Shown here one piece after another: positions 48,301 through 62,100 of a stretch of 64,000 nt of DNA. The notes beneath the pieces are model-generated. The model did not search any database. It was not told the DNA's origin and worked only from the letters and a program-made list of their open reading frames with translations. How positions within the stretch are numbered: the first letter of the stretch is position 1; each line of letters begins with the position of its first letter. This stretch comes from Taudactylus pleione (Eukaryota; Chordata; Amphibia; Anura; Myobatrachidae), in the NCBI GenBank assembly GCA_031769625.1, contig JAUIMM010000135.1, forward strand, positions 9,723,501 to 9,787,500, given 5' to 3'. The translations under genes and the position numbers were made by a program.

Positions 48301-49620
48301 ATTCTAACATACAAAATAACATTCTATTATACATTCTAACATCCATTCTAACATTATAACATCAATTATAACATTCTAATATACATTATAACATTCTAAT
48401 AGACATTATAACATCCATTATAACATTCTAACATACATGAGAACATTCTAACATACATTCTAATATCCATTATAACATTCTAACATACATTATAACATTC
48501 TAATATACATTCTAACATCCATTATAACATTCTAACATACATTATAACAATCTAATATACATTCTAACATCCATTATAACATTCTAACATACATTATAAC
48601 AATCTATTATACATTATAACATCCATTCTAACATTCTAAAATACATTATAACATTCTCATATACATTCTAACATACATTATACCATTCTAGTAAAAATCA
48701 TTATAACATCCATTATAACATTCTAACATACATTATAACATTGTAACATACATTATAACATTCTAATATACATTCTAACATCCATAATAACATTCTAACA
48801 TACAGTACAACAATACATTATAACATTCTAACATAAATTCTAACATTCTAATATACATTCTAACTTCCATTATAACATCAAAACATCCATTTTAACAATC
48901 TAATATATATTATAACATCCATTATAATATTCTAACATCCATTATAATATTCTAATATACATTCTAACATCCATTATAACATTCTAAAATACACTATAAC
49001 ATTCTAATATACATTCTAACATGCATTCTAACATACATTATAACATTCTAATATGCAATATAACATCCATTATAACATTATAACATCCATTATAACATTC
49101 TAATATACATTAAAACATCAATTCTAACATTCTAACATCAATTCTAACTTCCATTCTATCATTCTAAAATCCATAATAACATTCTAACATACATTATAAC
49201 ATTCTAATATACATTCTAACATCCATTCTAACATTCTAACATCCATTCTAACATTCTAATAGACATTATAACATCCATTATAACATTATAACATGCATGA
49301 TAACATTCTAATATACATTCTAATATCCATTTTAACATTCTAACATACATTATAACATTCTAATATACATTTTAACATCCATTATAACATTCTAACATAC
49401 ATTATAACAATCTAATATACATTATAACATCCATTATGACATTCTGACATACATTATAACAATCTATTATACATTCTAACATCCATTATAACATTCTAAA
49501 ATACATTATAACATTCTAATATACATTCTATCATACATTATAACATTCTAGTATACATTCTAACATCCATTATAACATTCTAACATACATTATATCATTG
49601 TAACATACATTACAACATTC
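45301..49620 (+). repeat. Right-type mosaic block
   Basis: Contains GTAAAAATC words at 45767, 47674, 48041 and 48688, TATGACATTCTGACAT at 46573 and 49435, and an anchor variant ACATACATTTTT at 46949. Private lattice breaks are a missing base in AAATACTTATA near 45,365 and an irregular stretch CAGTACAACAATACATT near 48,804. Together with an extra A near 43,316 these explain why the anchor interval 42714-49883 (7,169 bp) is 1 modulo 4. Confidence 0.7.
47674..48040 (+). repeat. 367-bp doublet period (one of five)
   Basis: Two GTAAAAATCATTATA words lie exactly 367 bp apart (C of the preceding CTAG at 47674 and 48041). The same doublet recurs at 50608/50975, 52194/52561, 60108/60475 and 61518/61885. 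Each interval holds AATAGACATTATA, ACATACATGATA and CTAATATCC in that order. The first 34 kb has no such doublet, so it arose in the right-type family and was then amplified. Confidence 0.85.
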
Positions 49621-52600
49621 TAATATACATTCTAACATCCATTATAACATTCTAACATACATTATAACAATCTAAAATACATTCTAACATCCATTATAAC
49701 ATTCTAACATACATTATAACTTTCTAATATACATTCTATCATCCATTATAACATTCTAACATCCATAATAACATTCTAACATACATTCTAACATTCTAAT
49801 ATACATTCTAACATCCATTATAACATTCTAACATACATTCTAACATTCTAATATACATTCTAAAATCAATTATAACATTCTAACATCCATTTTTACATTC
49901 TAATAAACATTATAACATCCATTATAATATTCTAACATCCATTATAACATTCTTACATCCATTATAACATTCAAATATACATTCTTACATCCATTATAAC
50001 ATTCTAACATACATTATAACATTCTAAAATACACTATAACATTCTAATATACATTCTAGCATGCATTCTAACATACATTATAACATTCTAAAATACATTA
50101 TAACATCCATTATAACATTCTAACATCCATTCTAACATTCTAATATACATTAAAGCATCCATTCTAACATTCTAACATCAATTCTAACTTCCATTCTAAC
50201 ATTCTAAAATCCATAATAACATTCTAACATACAAAATAACATTCTAATATACATTCTAACATCCATTCTAACATTATAACATCAATTATAACATTCTAAT
50301 ATACATTATAACATTCTAATAGACATTATAACATCCATTATAACATTCTAACATACATGATAACATTCTAATATACATTCTAATATCCATTATAACATTC
50401 TAACATACATTATAACATTCTAATATACATTCTAACATCCATTATAACATTCTAACATACATTATAACAATCTAATATACATTCTAACATCCATTATAAC
50501 ATTCTAACATACAGTATAACAATCTATTATACATTCTAACATCCATTCTAACATTCTAAAATACATTATAACATTCTAATATACATTCTAACATACATTA
50601 TAACATTCTAGTAAAAATCATTATAACATCCATTATAACATTGTAACATACATTATAACATTGTAACATACATTATAACATTCTAATAGACATTATAACA
50701 TCCATTATAACATTCTAACATACATGATAACATTCTAACATACATTCTAATATCCATTATAACATTCTAACATACATTATAACATTCTAATATACATTCT
50801 AACATCCATTATAACATTCTAACATACATTATAACAATCTAATATACATTCTAACATCCATTATAACATTCTAACATACATTATAACAATCTATTATACA
50901 TTCTAACATCCATTCTAACATTCTAAAATACATTATAACATTCTAATATACATTCTAACATACATTATAACATTCTAGTAAAAATCATTATAACATCCAT
51001 TATAACATTCTAACATACATTATAACATTGTAACATACATTATAACAATCTATTATACATTCTAACATCCATTATAACATTCTAAAATACATTATAACAT
51101 TCTAATATACATTCTATCATACATTATAACATTCTAGTATACATTCTAACATCCATTATAACATTCTAACATACATTATATCATTGTAACATACATTATA
51201 ACATTCTAATATACATTCTAACATCCATTATAACATTCTAACATACATTATAACAATCTAAAATACATTCTAACATCCATTATAACATTCTAACATACAT
51301 TATAACTTTCTAATATACATTCTATCATCCATTATAACATTCTAACATCCATAATAACATTCTAACATACATTCTAACATTCTAATATACATTCTAACAT
51401 CCATTATAACATTCTAACATACATTCTAACATTCTAATATACATTCTAAAATCAATTATAACATTCTAACATCCATTTTTACATTCTAATAAACATTATA
51501 ACATCCATTATAATATTCTAACATCCATTATAACATTCTTACATCCATTATAACATTCTAATATACATTCTTACATCCATTATAACATTCTAACATACAT
51601 TATAACATTCTAAAATACACTATAACATTCTAATATACATTCTAGCATGCATTCTAACATACATTATAACATTCTAAAATACATTATAACATCCATTATA
51701 ACATTCTAACATCCATTCTAACATTCTAATATACATTAAAGCATCCATTCTAACATTCTAACATCAATTCTAACTTCCATTCTAACATTCTAAAATCCAT
51801 AATAACATTCTAACATACAAAATAACATTCTAATATACATTCTAACATCCATTCTAACATTATAACATCAATTATAACATTCTAATATACATTATAACAT
51901 TCTAATAGACATTATAACATCCATTATAACATTCTAACATACATGATATCATTCTAATATACATTCTAATATCCATTATAACATTCTAACATACATTATA
52001 ACATTCTAATATACATTCTAACATCCATTATAACATTCTAACATACATTATAACAATCTAATATACATTCTAACATCCATTATAACATTCTAACATACAT
52101 TATAACAATCTATTATACATTCTAACATCCATTCTAACATTCTAAAATACATTATAACATTCTAATATACATTCTAACATACATTATAACATTCTAGTAA
52201 AAATCATTATAACATCCATTATAACATTCTAACATACATTATAACATTGTAACATACATTATAACATTCTAATAGACATTATAACATCCATTATATTATT
52301 CTAACATACATGATAACATTCTAACATACATTCTAATATCCATTATAACATTCTAACATACATTATAACATTCTAATATACATTCTAACATCCATTATAA
52401 CATTCTAACATACATTATAACAATCTAATATACATTCTAACATCCATTATAACATTCTAACATACATTATAACAATCTATTATACATTCTAACATCCATT
52501 ATAACATTCTAAAATACATTATAACATTCTAATATACATTCTAACATACATTATAACATTCTAGTAAAAATCATTATAACATCCATTATAACATTCTAAC

Positions 52601-53160
52601 ATACATTATAACATTGTAACATACATTATAACATTCTATTATACATTCTAACATCCATTCTAACATTCTAACATACATTACAACAATCTCATATACATTA
52701 TAACATCCATTATAACATGCTAACATACATTATAACATTCTAACATAAATTCTAACATTCTAATATACATTCTAACTTCCATTATAACTTCAAAACATCC
52801 ATTTTAACAATCTAATATATATTATAACATCCATTATAATATTATAACATCCATTATATTATTCTAATATACATTCTAACATCCATTATAACATTCTAAA
52901 ATACACTATAACATTCTAATATACATTCTAACATGCATTCTAACATACATTATAACATTCTAATATACAATATAACATCCATTATAACATTATAACATCC
53001 ATTCTAACATTCTAATATACATTAAAACATCAATTCTAACATTCTAACATCAATTTTAACTTCCATTCTATCATTCTAAAATCCATAATAACATTCTAAC
53101 ATACATTATAACATTCTAATATACATTCTAACATCCATTCTAACATTGTAACATCCATTA
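49621..53160 (+). repeat. 1,586-bp tandem units, copy A of the 9.5-kb repeat
   Basis: Anchors at 49883 and 51469, and 367-bp doublets at 50608/50975 and 52194/52561, repeat at 1,586 bp. Each unit runs anchor, AAATACACTATA, TAGCATGC, AAAGCATCC, AATAGACATTATA, doublet, then the ACAATCTATTATAC / CTAGTATAC tail. The whole stretch is repeated from 59,121, at first 9,500 bp away. Near 51,947 ACATGATATCATT replaces the ACATGATAACATT of the first unit. Confidence 0.83.
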
Positions 53161-55440
53161 TAACATTCTAATAGACATTATAACATCCATTATAACATTA
53201 TAACATGCATGATAACATTCTAATATACATTCTAATATCCATTATAACATTCTAAAATACATTATAACATTCTAATATACATTCTATCATACATTATAAC
53301 ATTCTAGTATACATTCTAACATCCATTATAACATTCTAACATACATTATATCATTGTAACATACATTATAACATTCTAATATACATTCTAACATCCATTC
53401 TAACATTCTAACATCCATTATAACATTCTAATAGACATTATAACATCCATTATAACATTATAACATGCATGATAACATTCTAATATACATTCTAATATCC
53501 ATTATAATATTCTAACATACATTATAACATTCTAATATACATTCTAACATCCATTATAACATTCTAACATACATTATAACAATCTAATATACATTATAAC
53601 ATCCATTATGACATTCTGACATACATTATAACAATCTATTATACATTCTAACATCCATTATAACATTCTAAAATACATTATAACATTCTAATATACATTC
53701 TATCATACATTATAACATTCTAGTATACATTCTAACATCCATTATAACATTCTAACATACATTATATCATTGTAACATACATTATAACATTCTAATATAC
53801 ATTCTAACATCCATTATAACATTCTAACATACATTATAACAATCTAAAATACATTCTAACATCCATTATAACATTCTAACATACATTATAACTTTCTAAT
53901 ATACATTCTATCATCCATTATAACATTCTAACATCCATAATAACATTCTAACATACATTCTAACATTCTAATATACATTCTAACATCCATTATAACATTC
54001 TAACATACATTCTAACATTCTAATATACATTCTAAAATCAATTATAACATTCTAACATCCATTTTTACATTCTAATATACATTATAACATCCATTATAAT
54101 ATTCTAACATCCATTATAACATTCTTACATCCATTATAACATTCTAATATACATTCTTACATCCATTATAACATTCTAACATACATTATAACATTCTAAC
54201 ATAAATTCTAACATTCTAATATACATTCTAACATCCATTCTAACATTCTAATATCCATTCTAACATTCTAATATACATTCTAACTTCCATTATAACATCA
54301 AAACATCCATTTTAACAATCTAATATATATTATAACATCCATTATAATATTCTAACATCCATTATATTATTCTAATATACATTCTAACATCCATTATAAC
54401 ATTCTAAAATACACTATAACATTCTAATATACATTCTAACATGCATTCTAACATACATTATAACATTCTAATATACAATATAACATCCATTATAACATTA
54501 TAACATCCATTCTAACATTCTAATATACATTAAAACATCAATTCTAACATTCTAACATCAATTTTAACTTCCATTCTATCATTCTAAAATCCATAATAAC
54601 ATTCTAACATACATTATAACATTCTAATATACATTCTAACATCCATTCTAACATTCTAACATCCATTATAACATTCTAATAGACATTATAACATCCATTA
54701 TAACATTATAACATGCATGATAACATTCTAATATACATTCTAATATCCATTATAATATTCTAACATACATTATAACATTCTAATATACATTCTAACATCC
54801 ATTATAACATTCTAACATACATTATAACAATCTAATATACATTATAACATCCATTATGACATTCTGACATACATTATAACAATCTATTATACATTCTAAC
54901 ATCCATTATAACATTCTAAAATACATTATAACATTCTAATATACATTCTATCATACATTATAACATTCTAGTATACATTCTAACATCCATTATAACATTC
55001 TAACATACATTATATCATTGTAACATACATTATAACATTCTAATATACATTCTAACATCCATTATAACATTCTAACATACATTATAACAATCTAAAATAC
55101 ATTCTAACATCCATTATAACATTCTAACATACATTATAACTTTCTAATATACATTCTATCATCCATTATAACATTCTAACATCCATAATAACATTCTAGC
55201 ATACATTCTAACATTCTAATAAACATTCTAACATCCATTATAACATTCTAACATACATTCTAACATTCTAATATACATTCTAAAATCAATTATAACATTC
55301 TAACATCCATTTTTACATTCTAATATACATTATAACATCCATTATAATATTCTAACATCCATTATAACATTCTTACATCCATTATAACATTCTAATATAC
55401 ATTCTTACATCCATTATAACATTCTAACATACATTATAAC
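53161..55440 (+). repeat. 260-bp and 1,248-bp spaced right-type duplications
   Basis: The start of AATAGACATTATA...CATGCATG occurs at 53170 and again 260 bp later, and then 1,248 bp further at about 54,678. TATGACATTCTGACAT lies at 53607 and 54855 and the anchor at 54055 and 55303, both 1,248 bp apart. The 1,248-bp match covers about 53,400-54,185 against 54,648-55,433. After each copy the sequence takes a different branch (ACATAAATTCTA words after the first, AAATACACTATA after the second). Confidence 0.8.
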
Positions 55441-58400
55441 ATTCTAAAATACACTATAACATTCTAATATACATTCTAGCATGCATTCTAACATACATTA
55501 TAACATTCTAAAATACATTATAACATCCATTATAACATTATAACATCCATTCTAACATTCTAATATACATTAAAGCATCCATTCTAACATTCTAACATCA
55601 ATTCTAAATTCCATTCTAACATTCTAAAATCCATAATAACATTCTAACATACAAAATAACATTCTAATATACATTCTAACATCCATTCTAACATTATAAC
55701 ATCAATTATAACATTCTAATATACATTATAACATTCTAATAGACATTATAACATCCATTATAACATTCTAACATACATGATAACATTTTAATATACATTC
55801 TAATATCCATTATAACATTCTAAAATACATTATAACATTCTAATATACATTCTAACATCCATAATAACATTCTAACATACATTACAACAATCTAATATAC
55901 ATTATAACATCCATTATAACATGATAACATACATTATAACATTCTAACATAAATTCTAACATTCTAATATACATTCTAACTTCCATTATAACATCAAAAC
56001 ATCCATTTTAACAATCTAATATATATTATAACATCCATTATAATATTCTAACATCCATTATAATATTCTAATATACATTCTAACATCCATTATAACATTC
56101 TAAAATACACTATAACATTCTAATATACATTCTAACATGCATTCTAACATACACTATAACATTCTAATATACAATATAACATCCATTATAACATTATAAC
56201 ATCCATTCTAACATTCTAATATACATTAAAACATCAATTCTAACATTCTAACATCAATTCTAACTTCCATTCTATCATTCTAAAATCCATAATAACATTC
56301 TAACATACATTATAACATTCTAATATACATTCTAACATCCATTCTAACATCCATTATAACATTCTAATAGACATTATAACATCCATTATAACATTATAAC
56401 ATGCATGATAACATTCTAATATACATTCTAATATCCATTTTAACATTCTAACATACATTATAACATTCTAATATACATTTTAACATCCATTATAACATTC
56501 TAACATACATTATAACAATCTAATATACATTATAACATCCATTATGACATTCTGACATACATTATAACAATCTATTATACATTCTAACATCCATTATAAC
56601 ATTCTAAAATACATTATAACATTCTAATATACATTCTATCATACATTATAACATTCTAGTATACATTCTAACATCCATTATAACATTCTAACATACATTA
56701 TATCATTGTAGCATACATTATAACATTCTAATATACATTCTAACATCCATTATAACATTCTAACATACATTATAACAATCTAAAATACATTCTAACATCC
56801 ATTATAACATTCTAACATACATTATAACTTTCTAATATACATTATATCATCCATTATAACATTCTAACATCCATAATAACATTCTAACATACATTCTAAC
56901 ATTCTAATATACATTCTAACATCCATTATAACATTCTAACATACATTCTAACATTCTAATATACATTCTAAAATCAATTATAACATGCTAACATCCATTT
57001 TTACATTCTAATATACATTATAACATCCATTATAATATTCTAACATCCATTATAACATTCTTACATCCATTATAACATTCTAATATACATTCTTTCATCC
57101 ATTATAACATTCTAACATACATTATAACATTCTAATATACATTCTATCATGCATTATAACATTCTAACATACATTATAACAATTTAATATACATTCTAAC
57201 ATCCATTATAACATTCTAACATACATTATAACAATCTATTATACATTCTAACATCCATAATAACATTCTAACATACATTCTAACATTCTAATATACATTC
57301 TAACATCCATTATAACATTCTAACATACATTCCAACATTCTAATATACATTCTAAAATCAATTATAACATTCTAACATCCATTTTTACATTCTAATATAC
57401 ATTATAACTTCCATTATAATATTCTAACATCCATTATAACATCCATTATAACATTCTAATATACATTCTTACATCCATTATAACTTTCTAACATACATTA
57501 TAACATTCTAATATACATTCGATCATGCATTATAACATTCTACCATCCATTCTAACATTCTAATATACATTAAAACATTCATTATAACATTCTAACATCC
57601 ATTATACCATTCTAATATACATTCTAACATCCATTATAGCATTTTAACATACATTATAACATTCTAATATACATTCTAAAATCCCTTATAACATTCTAAC
57701 ATACATTTTAACATTCTAAAATACATTCTAACATCCATTATAACATTCTAACATAGATTATAACATTCTAATATATATTCTAACATCCATTATATCATTC
57801 TAACTTACATTACAACAATCTAATATACATTATAACATCCATTATAACATGCTAACATACATTATAACATTCTAATATACATTCTTACATCCATTATAAC
57901 ATTCTAACATCCATAATAACATTCTAACATCCATTATAACATTCTAATATACATTATAGCATTCTAATATACATTCTAACATTCTAATATACATTCTAAC
58001 ATACATTCTAACATTCTAATATACATTCTAACATCCACTCTAACATTCTAACATCCATTCTAACATTCTAATATACATGCTAACTTCCATTATAACATCA
58101 AAACATCCATTTTAACATTCTAATAAATATTATAACATCCATTATAAGATTCTAACATCCATTATAACATTCTAACATCCATTATAATATTCTAATATAC
58201 ATTCTAACATCCATTATAACATTCTAAAATACACTATAACATTCTAATATACATTCTAGCATGCATTCTATCATACATTATATCATTCTAAAATACATTA
58301 TAACATCCATTATAACATTTTAACATCCATGATAACATTATAATATACATTCTAATATCCATTATAACATTCTAACATACATTATAACATTCTAATATAC

Positions 58401-59120
58401 ATTCTAACATCCATTATTACATTCTAACATACATTATAACAATCTAATATACATTTTAACATCCATTATAACATTCTAACATACATTATAACAATCTATT
58501 ATACATTCTAACATCCATTCTAACATTCTAAAATACATTATAACATTCTAATATACTTTCTAACATACATTATAACATTCTAACATACATTATAACATTG
58601 TAACATACATTATAACATTCTAATATACATTCTAACATCCATTATAACATTCTAACATACATTACAACAATCTAATATACATTATAACATCCATTATAAC
58701 ATTCTAACATACATTATAACATTCTAACATACATTATAACATTCTAATATACATTCTAACATCCACTATAACATTCTAAAATACACTATAACATTCTAAT
58801 ATACACTATAACATTCTAATATACATTCTAACATGCATTCTAACATACATTATAACATTCTAATATACAATATAACATCCATTATAACATTATAACATCC
58901 ATTCTAACATTCTAATATACATTAAAACATCAATTCTAACATTCTAACATCAATTCTAACTTCCATTCTATCATTCTAAAATCCATAATAACATTCTACC
59001 ATACATTATAACATTCTAATATACATTCTAACATCCATTCTAACATTCTAACATCCATTATAACATTCTAATAGACATTATAACATCCATTATAACATTA
59101 TAACATGCATGATAACATTC
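55441..59120 (+). repeat. Right-type mosaic with 1,688-bp spacing and a short 384-bp unit
   Basis: TATGACATTCTGACAT at 56543 and the anchor at 56991 lie 1,688 bp after their counterparts (54855 and 55303). A short unit of 384 bp separates anchors 56991 and 57375. From 57.5 to 58.3 kb left-type-like words return (ACATTCATTATA, TAGCATTCTA at 57957, ATATATATTCTA). Many private substitutions occur here, for example ATTCGATCATGC near 57,528 and AAATCCCTTATA near 57,678, making this the most diverged part of the window by eye. It has no GTAAAAATC word. Confidence 0.7.
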
Positions 59121-62100
59121 TAATATACATTCTAACATCCATTATAACATTCTAACATCCATTATAACAATCTAAAATACATTCTAACATCCATTATAAC
59201 ATTCTAACATACATTATAACTTTCTAATATACATTCTATCATCCATTATAACATTCTAACATCCATGATAACATTCTAACATACATTCTAACATTCTAAT
59301 ATACATTCTAACATCCATTATAACATTCTAACATACATTCTAACATTCTAATATACATTCTAAAATCAATTATAACATTCTAACATCCATTTTTACATTC
59401 TAATAAACATTATAACATCCATTATAATATTCTAACATCCATTATAACATTCTTACATCCATTATAACATTCAAATATACATTCTTACATCCATTATAAC
59501 ATTCTAACATACATTATAACATTCTAAAATACACTATAACATTCTAATATACATTCTAGCATGCATTCTAACATACATTATAACATTCTAAAATACATTA
59601 TAACATCCATTATAACATTCTAACATCCATTCTAACATTCTAATATACATTAAAGCATCCATTCTAACATTCTAACATCAACTCTAACTTCCATTCTAAC
59701 ATTCTAAAATCCATAATAACATTCTAACATACAAAATAACATTCTAATATACATTCTAACATCCATTCTAACATTATAACATCAATTATAACATTCTAAT
59801 ATACATTATAACATTCTAATAGACATTATAACATCCATTATAACATTCTAACATACATGATAACATTCTAATATACATTCTAATATCCATTATAACATTC
59901 TAACATACATTATAACATTCTAATATACATTCTAACATCCATTATAACATTCTAACATACATTATAACAATCTAATATACATTCTAACATCCATTATAAC
60001 ATTCTAACATACAGTATAACAATCTATTATACATTCTAACATCCATTCTAACATTCTAAAATACATTATAACATTCTAATATACATTCTAACATACATTA
60101 TAACATTCTAGTAAAAATCATTATAACATCCATTATAACATTGTAACATACATTATAACATTGTAACATACATTATAACATTCTAATAGACATTATAACA
60201 TCCATTATAACATTCTAACATACATGATAACATTCTAACATACATTCTAATATCCATTATAAAATTCTAACATACATTATAACATTCTAATATACATTCT
60301 AACATCCATTATAACATTCTAACATACATTATAACAATCTAATATACATTCTAACATCCATTATAACATTCTAACATACATTATAACAATCTATTATACA
60401 TTCTAACATCCATTCTAACATTCTAAAATACATTATAACATTCTAATATACATTCTAACATACATTATAACATTCTAGTAAAAATCATTATAACATCCAT
60501 TATAACATTCTAACATACATTATAACATTGTAACATACATTATAACAATCTATTATACATTCTAACATCCATTATAACATTCTAAAATACATTATAACAT
60601 TCTAATATACATTCTATCATACATTATAACATTCTAGTATACATTCTAACATCCATTATAACATTCTAACATACATTATATCATTGTAACATACATTATA
60701 ACATTCTAATATACATTCTAACATCCATTATAACATTCTAACATACATTATAACAATCTAAAATACATTCTAACATCCATTATAACATTCTAACATACAT
60801 TATAACTTTCTAATATACATTCTATCATCCATTATAACATTCTAACATCCATAATAACATTCTAACATACATTCTAACATTCTAATATACATTCTAACAT
60901 CCATTATAACATTCTAACATACATTCTAACATTCTAATATACATTCTAAAATCAATTATAACATTCTAACATCCATTTTTACATTCTAATAAACATTATA
61001 ACATCCATTATAATATTCTAACATCCATTATAACATTCTAATATACATTCTTACATCCATTATAACATTCTAACATACATTATAACATTCTAAAATACAC
61101 TATAACATTCTAATATACATTCTAGCATGCATTCTAACATACATTATAACATTCTAAAATACATTATAACATCCATTATAACATTCTAACATCCATTCTA
61201 ACATTCTAATATACATTAAAGCATCCATTCTAACATTCTAACATCAATTCTAACTTCCATTCTAACATTCTAAAATCCATAATAACATTCTAACATACAA
61301 AATAACATTCTAACATACATTATAACATTCTAATATACATTCTAACATCCATTATAACATTCTAACATACATTATAACAATCTAATATACATTCTAACAT
61401 CCATTATAACATTCTAACATACATTATAACAATCTATTATACATTCTAACATCCATTCTAACATTCTAAAATACATTATAACATTCTAATATACATTCTA
61501 ACATACATTATAACATTCTAGTAAAAATCATTATAACATCCATTATAACATTCTAACATACATTATAACATTGTAACATACATTATAACATTCTAATAGA
61601 CATTATAACATCCATTATATTATTCTAACATACATGATAACATTCTAACATACATTCTAATATCCATTATAACATTCTAACATACATTATAACATTCTAA
61701 TATACATTCTAACATCCATTATAACATTCTAACATACATTATAACAATCTAATATACATTCTAACATCCATTATAACATTCTAACATACATTATAACAAT
61801 CTATTATACATTCTAACATCCATTATAACATTCTAAAATACATTATAACATTCTAATATACATTCTAACATACATTATAACATTCTAGTAAAAATCATTA
61901 TAACATCCATTATAACATTCTAACATTCATTATAACATTGTAACATACATTATAACATTCTATTATACATTCTAACATCCATTCTAACATTCTAACATAC
62001 ATTACAACAATCTCATATACATTATAACATCCATTATAACATGCTAACATACTTTATAACATTCTAACATAAATTCTAACATTCTAATATACATTCTAAC

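Larger units (their letters stand above)
18568..61902 (+). repeat. Family of 24 GTAAAAATCATTATA register-break words
   Basis: This 15-bp word fills a slot where a 12-bp word is expected and so shifts the tetranucleotide phase by three. Position of the C in the preceding CTAG or CTTG: 18568, 22575, 24398, 26377, 29071, 30894, 32873, 33632, 36379, 38358, 40361, 41832, 45767, 47674, 48041, 48688, 50608, 50975, 52194, 52561, 60108, 60475, 61518, 61885. The preceding word is CTTG at 22575, 24398, 29071 and 30894 only, marking the 1,823-bp lineage. At 40361 the word ends AATAATTCTA. None occurs before 18.5 kb or between 52.6 and 60.1 kb. Confidence 0.9.

Noticed and set aside
48780..48840. Irregular stretch CAGTACAACAATACATT as a mobile-element scar
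   Set aside because: It is explained by loss of words plus one extra base within the satellite; no terminal repeats, target duplication or foreign sequence is seen.
570..58135. AATAAA polyadenylation signals (within CTAATAAATATTATA words)
   Set aside because: The hexamer is a variant of the X word copied with its unit; there is no transcript or coding sequence upstream to justify a signal.
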